Positions 63,116 to 64,000 of a stretch of 64,000 nucleotides of DNA are shown piece by piece. The translations under genes and the position numbers were made by a program. The DNA comes from Liopterus haemorrhoidalis (Eukaryota > Arthropoda > Insecta > Coleoptera > Dytiscidae), in the NCBI GenBank assembly GCA_963971575.1, contig OZ020617.1, positions 40,582,606 to 40,646,605 of the forward strand, read 5' to 3'. The notes under the pieces were generated by a model. That model worked only from the letters and a program-made list of their open reading frames with translations, ran no database searches and was not told where the DNA came from. Position 1 is the first letter of the stretch; each line of letters begins with the position of its first letter.

Positions 63116-64000
63116 GATTAGCCTAGTACATTTTTGATTTTTTTCTTTTCTTATGTAATTATTAATGTATAAACAATAAGTGAGTCATTGTTATGCACAA
63201 TAATCTTAACATTAAATATAACAAATGATTCAAATACATCTAATAGCATAAGAATATTTTTAGGTGAGGTTTTGTTCTTTTAGCAGGTAGGTTATATTAA
63301 GGTACTTAATTAGTTGATTATTGGTAACTTATCATCTATTCATTAAGTGACGATGGATTCTCAAAAACGGATCAGGCACCGATATTTTAGTTTCATCAGC
63401 AGAGTAAAAATTAATCAAATAATTCAAAACTAATTAAAATGTGCTCTAGAAATAAGAGATCACAATGAAACGACACTAAATATTTTGCGAAAAAAACTGT
63501 AGCGTAAGTTAATTGTAATCTGGAAATATCTGACATTTAAAGCAAAAGGATTTTTGTGTCAACACAACTGAAATGGCCCAAGTAAAAAAAAAAAAAGGAG
63601 AGAGAAATAAAAATAGCAAAATTCTATCTCCTGGTCAGTAAAAAATTCCAGAAGAGCTTCTTAGGGACAGAATGCGTGTATTGATGTATTCGAAGCCTTA
63701 TATAATACATGATAGTGCAAAATTAACTTTCCATTTTAATTCTCTATATTACATTGTTCACAAATTGGAAGATAATACATTTTAATCTCCTAGAGTTCAA
63801 CAACATATATTCAAAATCATAGTTGCATTAAACAAATGCATGATTACACAGATTTTTACATTTGGATACTTTACTCAACTTCTTTAGTACTTTTCTGAAT
63901 GTAATATTTTAATTGTTTCCCCAATATGAAAAATCCCAGTTAACTTGTCATTAAATGGATAAGGAATATGTTTAAAAATGTCTATTTATTTATTTATTTT
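63116..64000. other. A+T-rich end of window
   Basis: No coding or repeat structure recognised beyond short A-runs and (TTTA)n at the very end. Confidence 0.4.

Overview
This looks like a piece of a non-dipteran insect nuclear genome: roughly two-thirds A+T, one short three-exon host gene with canonical splice sites, and a dense, layered load of insect-type transposable elements (LINEs, Ty3 pol, mariner, Tc1, hAT, MULE, MITEs and a tRNA-derived SINE). No prokaryotic operon, tRNA array or CRISPR is present. Species cannot be named from the sequence; Hemiptera or Coleoptera would fit.

The one convincing host gene is a phospholipid-scramblase-family gene on the + strand: exons 30750-31125, 34088-34240 and 40330-40502, with matching phase-1 junctions, a 233-residue product and an AATAAA signal at 40555. 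Its two introns (2,962 and 6,089 bp) consist largely of transposons. A THAP zinc-finger fragment (13308-13523, minus) is the only other possible host-type coding piece and may itself be transposon-derived.

Layout. 1-8.5 kb: a decayed hAT transposase, then a complete 5.77-kb I-group LINE (minus strand, 11-bp target duplication, polyglutamine-rich ORF1, ORF2 with one homopolymer frameshift) inserted in an older inverted-repeat element. 9-15 kb: MITEs, a LINE tail and an 894-bp hAT element with perfect 8-bp target duplications. 15.1-21 kb: a nest of an intact Jockey LINE (both ORFs open, overlapping TAATG) inside a TA-flanked element inside a second TA-flanked MITE, abutted by a third. 22-26.4 kb: a hAT element with remnant transposase, mariner scraps and a threefold repeat rich in GT microsatellite. 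26.4-30.6 kb: a long-inverted-repeat element containing a gag/RT-less Ty3 derivative with identical LTRs. 30.7-40.6 kb: scramblase gene with intronic hAT, MITE, mariner, MULE-foldback and Tc1 copies. 41-48.5 kb: a DD41D mariner with one frameshift, a LINE interrupted by a DD34D mariner, Tc1 and mariner pieces. 48.7-64 kb: two copies of a serine-tRNA-like SINE with target duplications, hAT MITEs, a Tc1-type deletion derivative inside a mariner, a TTAA-flanked element, then unannotatable A+T-rich DNA.

The genes do not form a pathway. The biological story is repeated nesting of elements. The inserts with reconstructable target sites (I-type LINE, Jockey, Ty3 derivative, hAT elements, SINEs) allow a relative chronology. 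All family calls come from motifs read by eye; no database search was possible.
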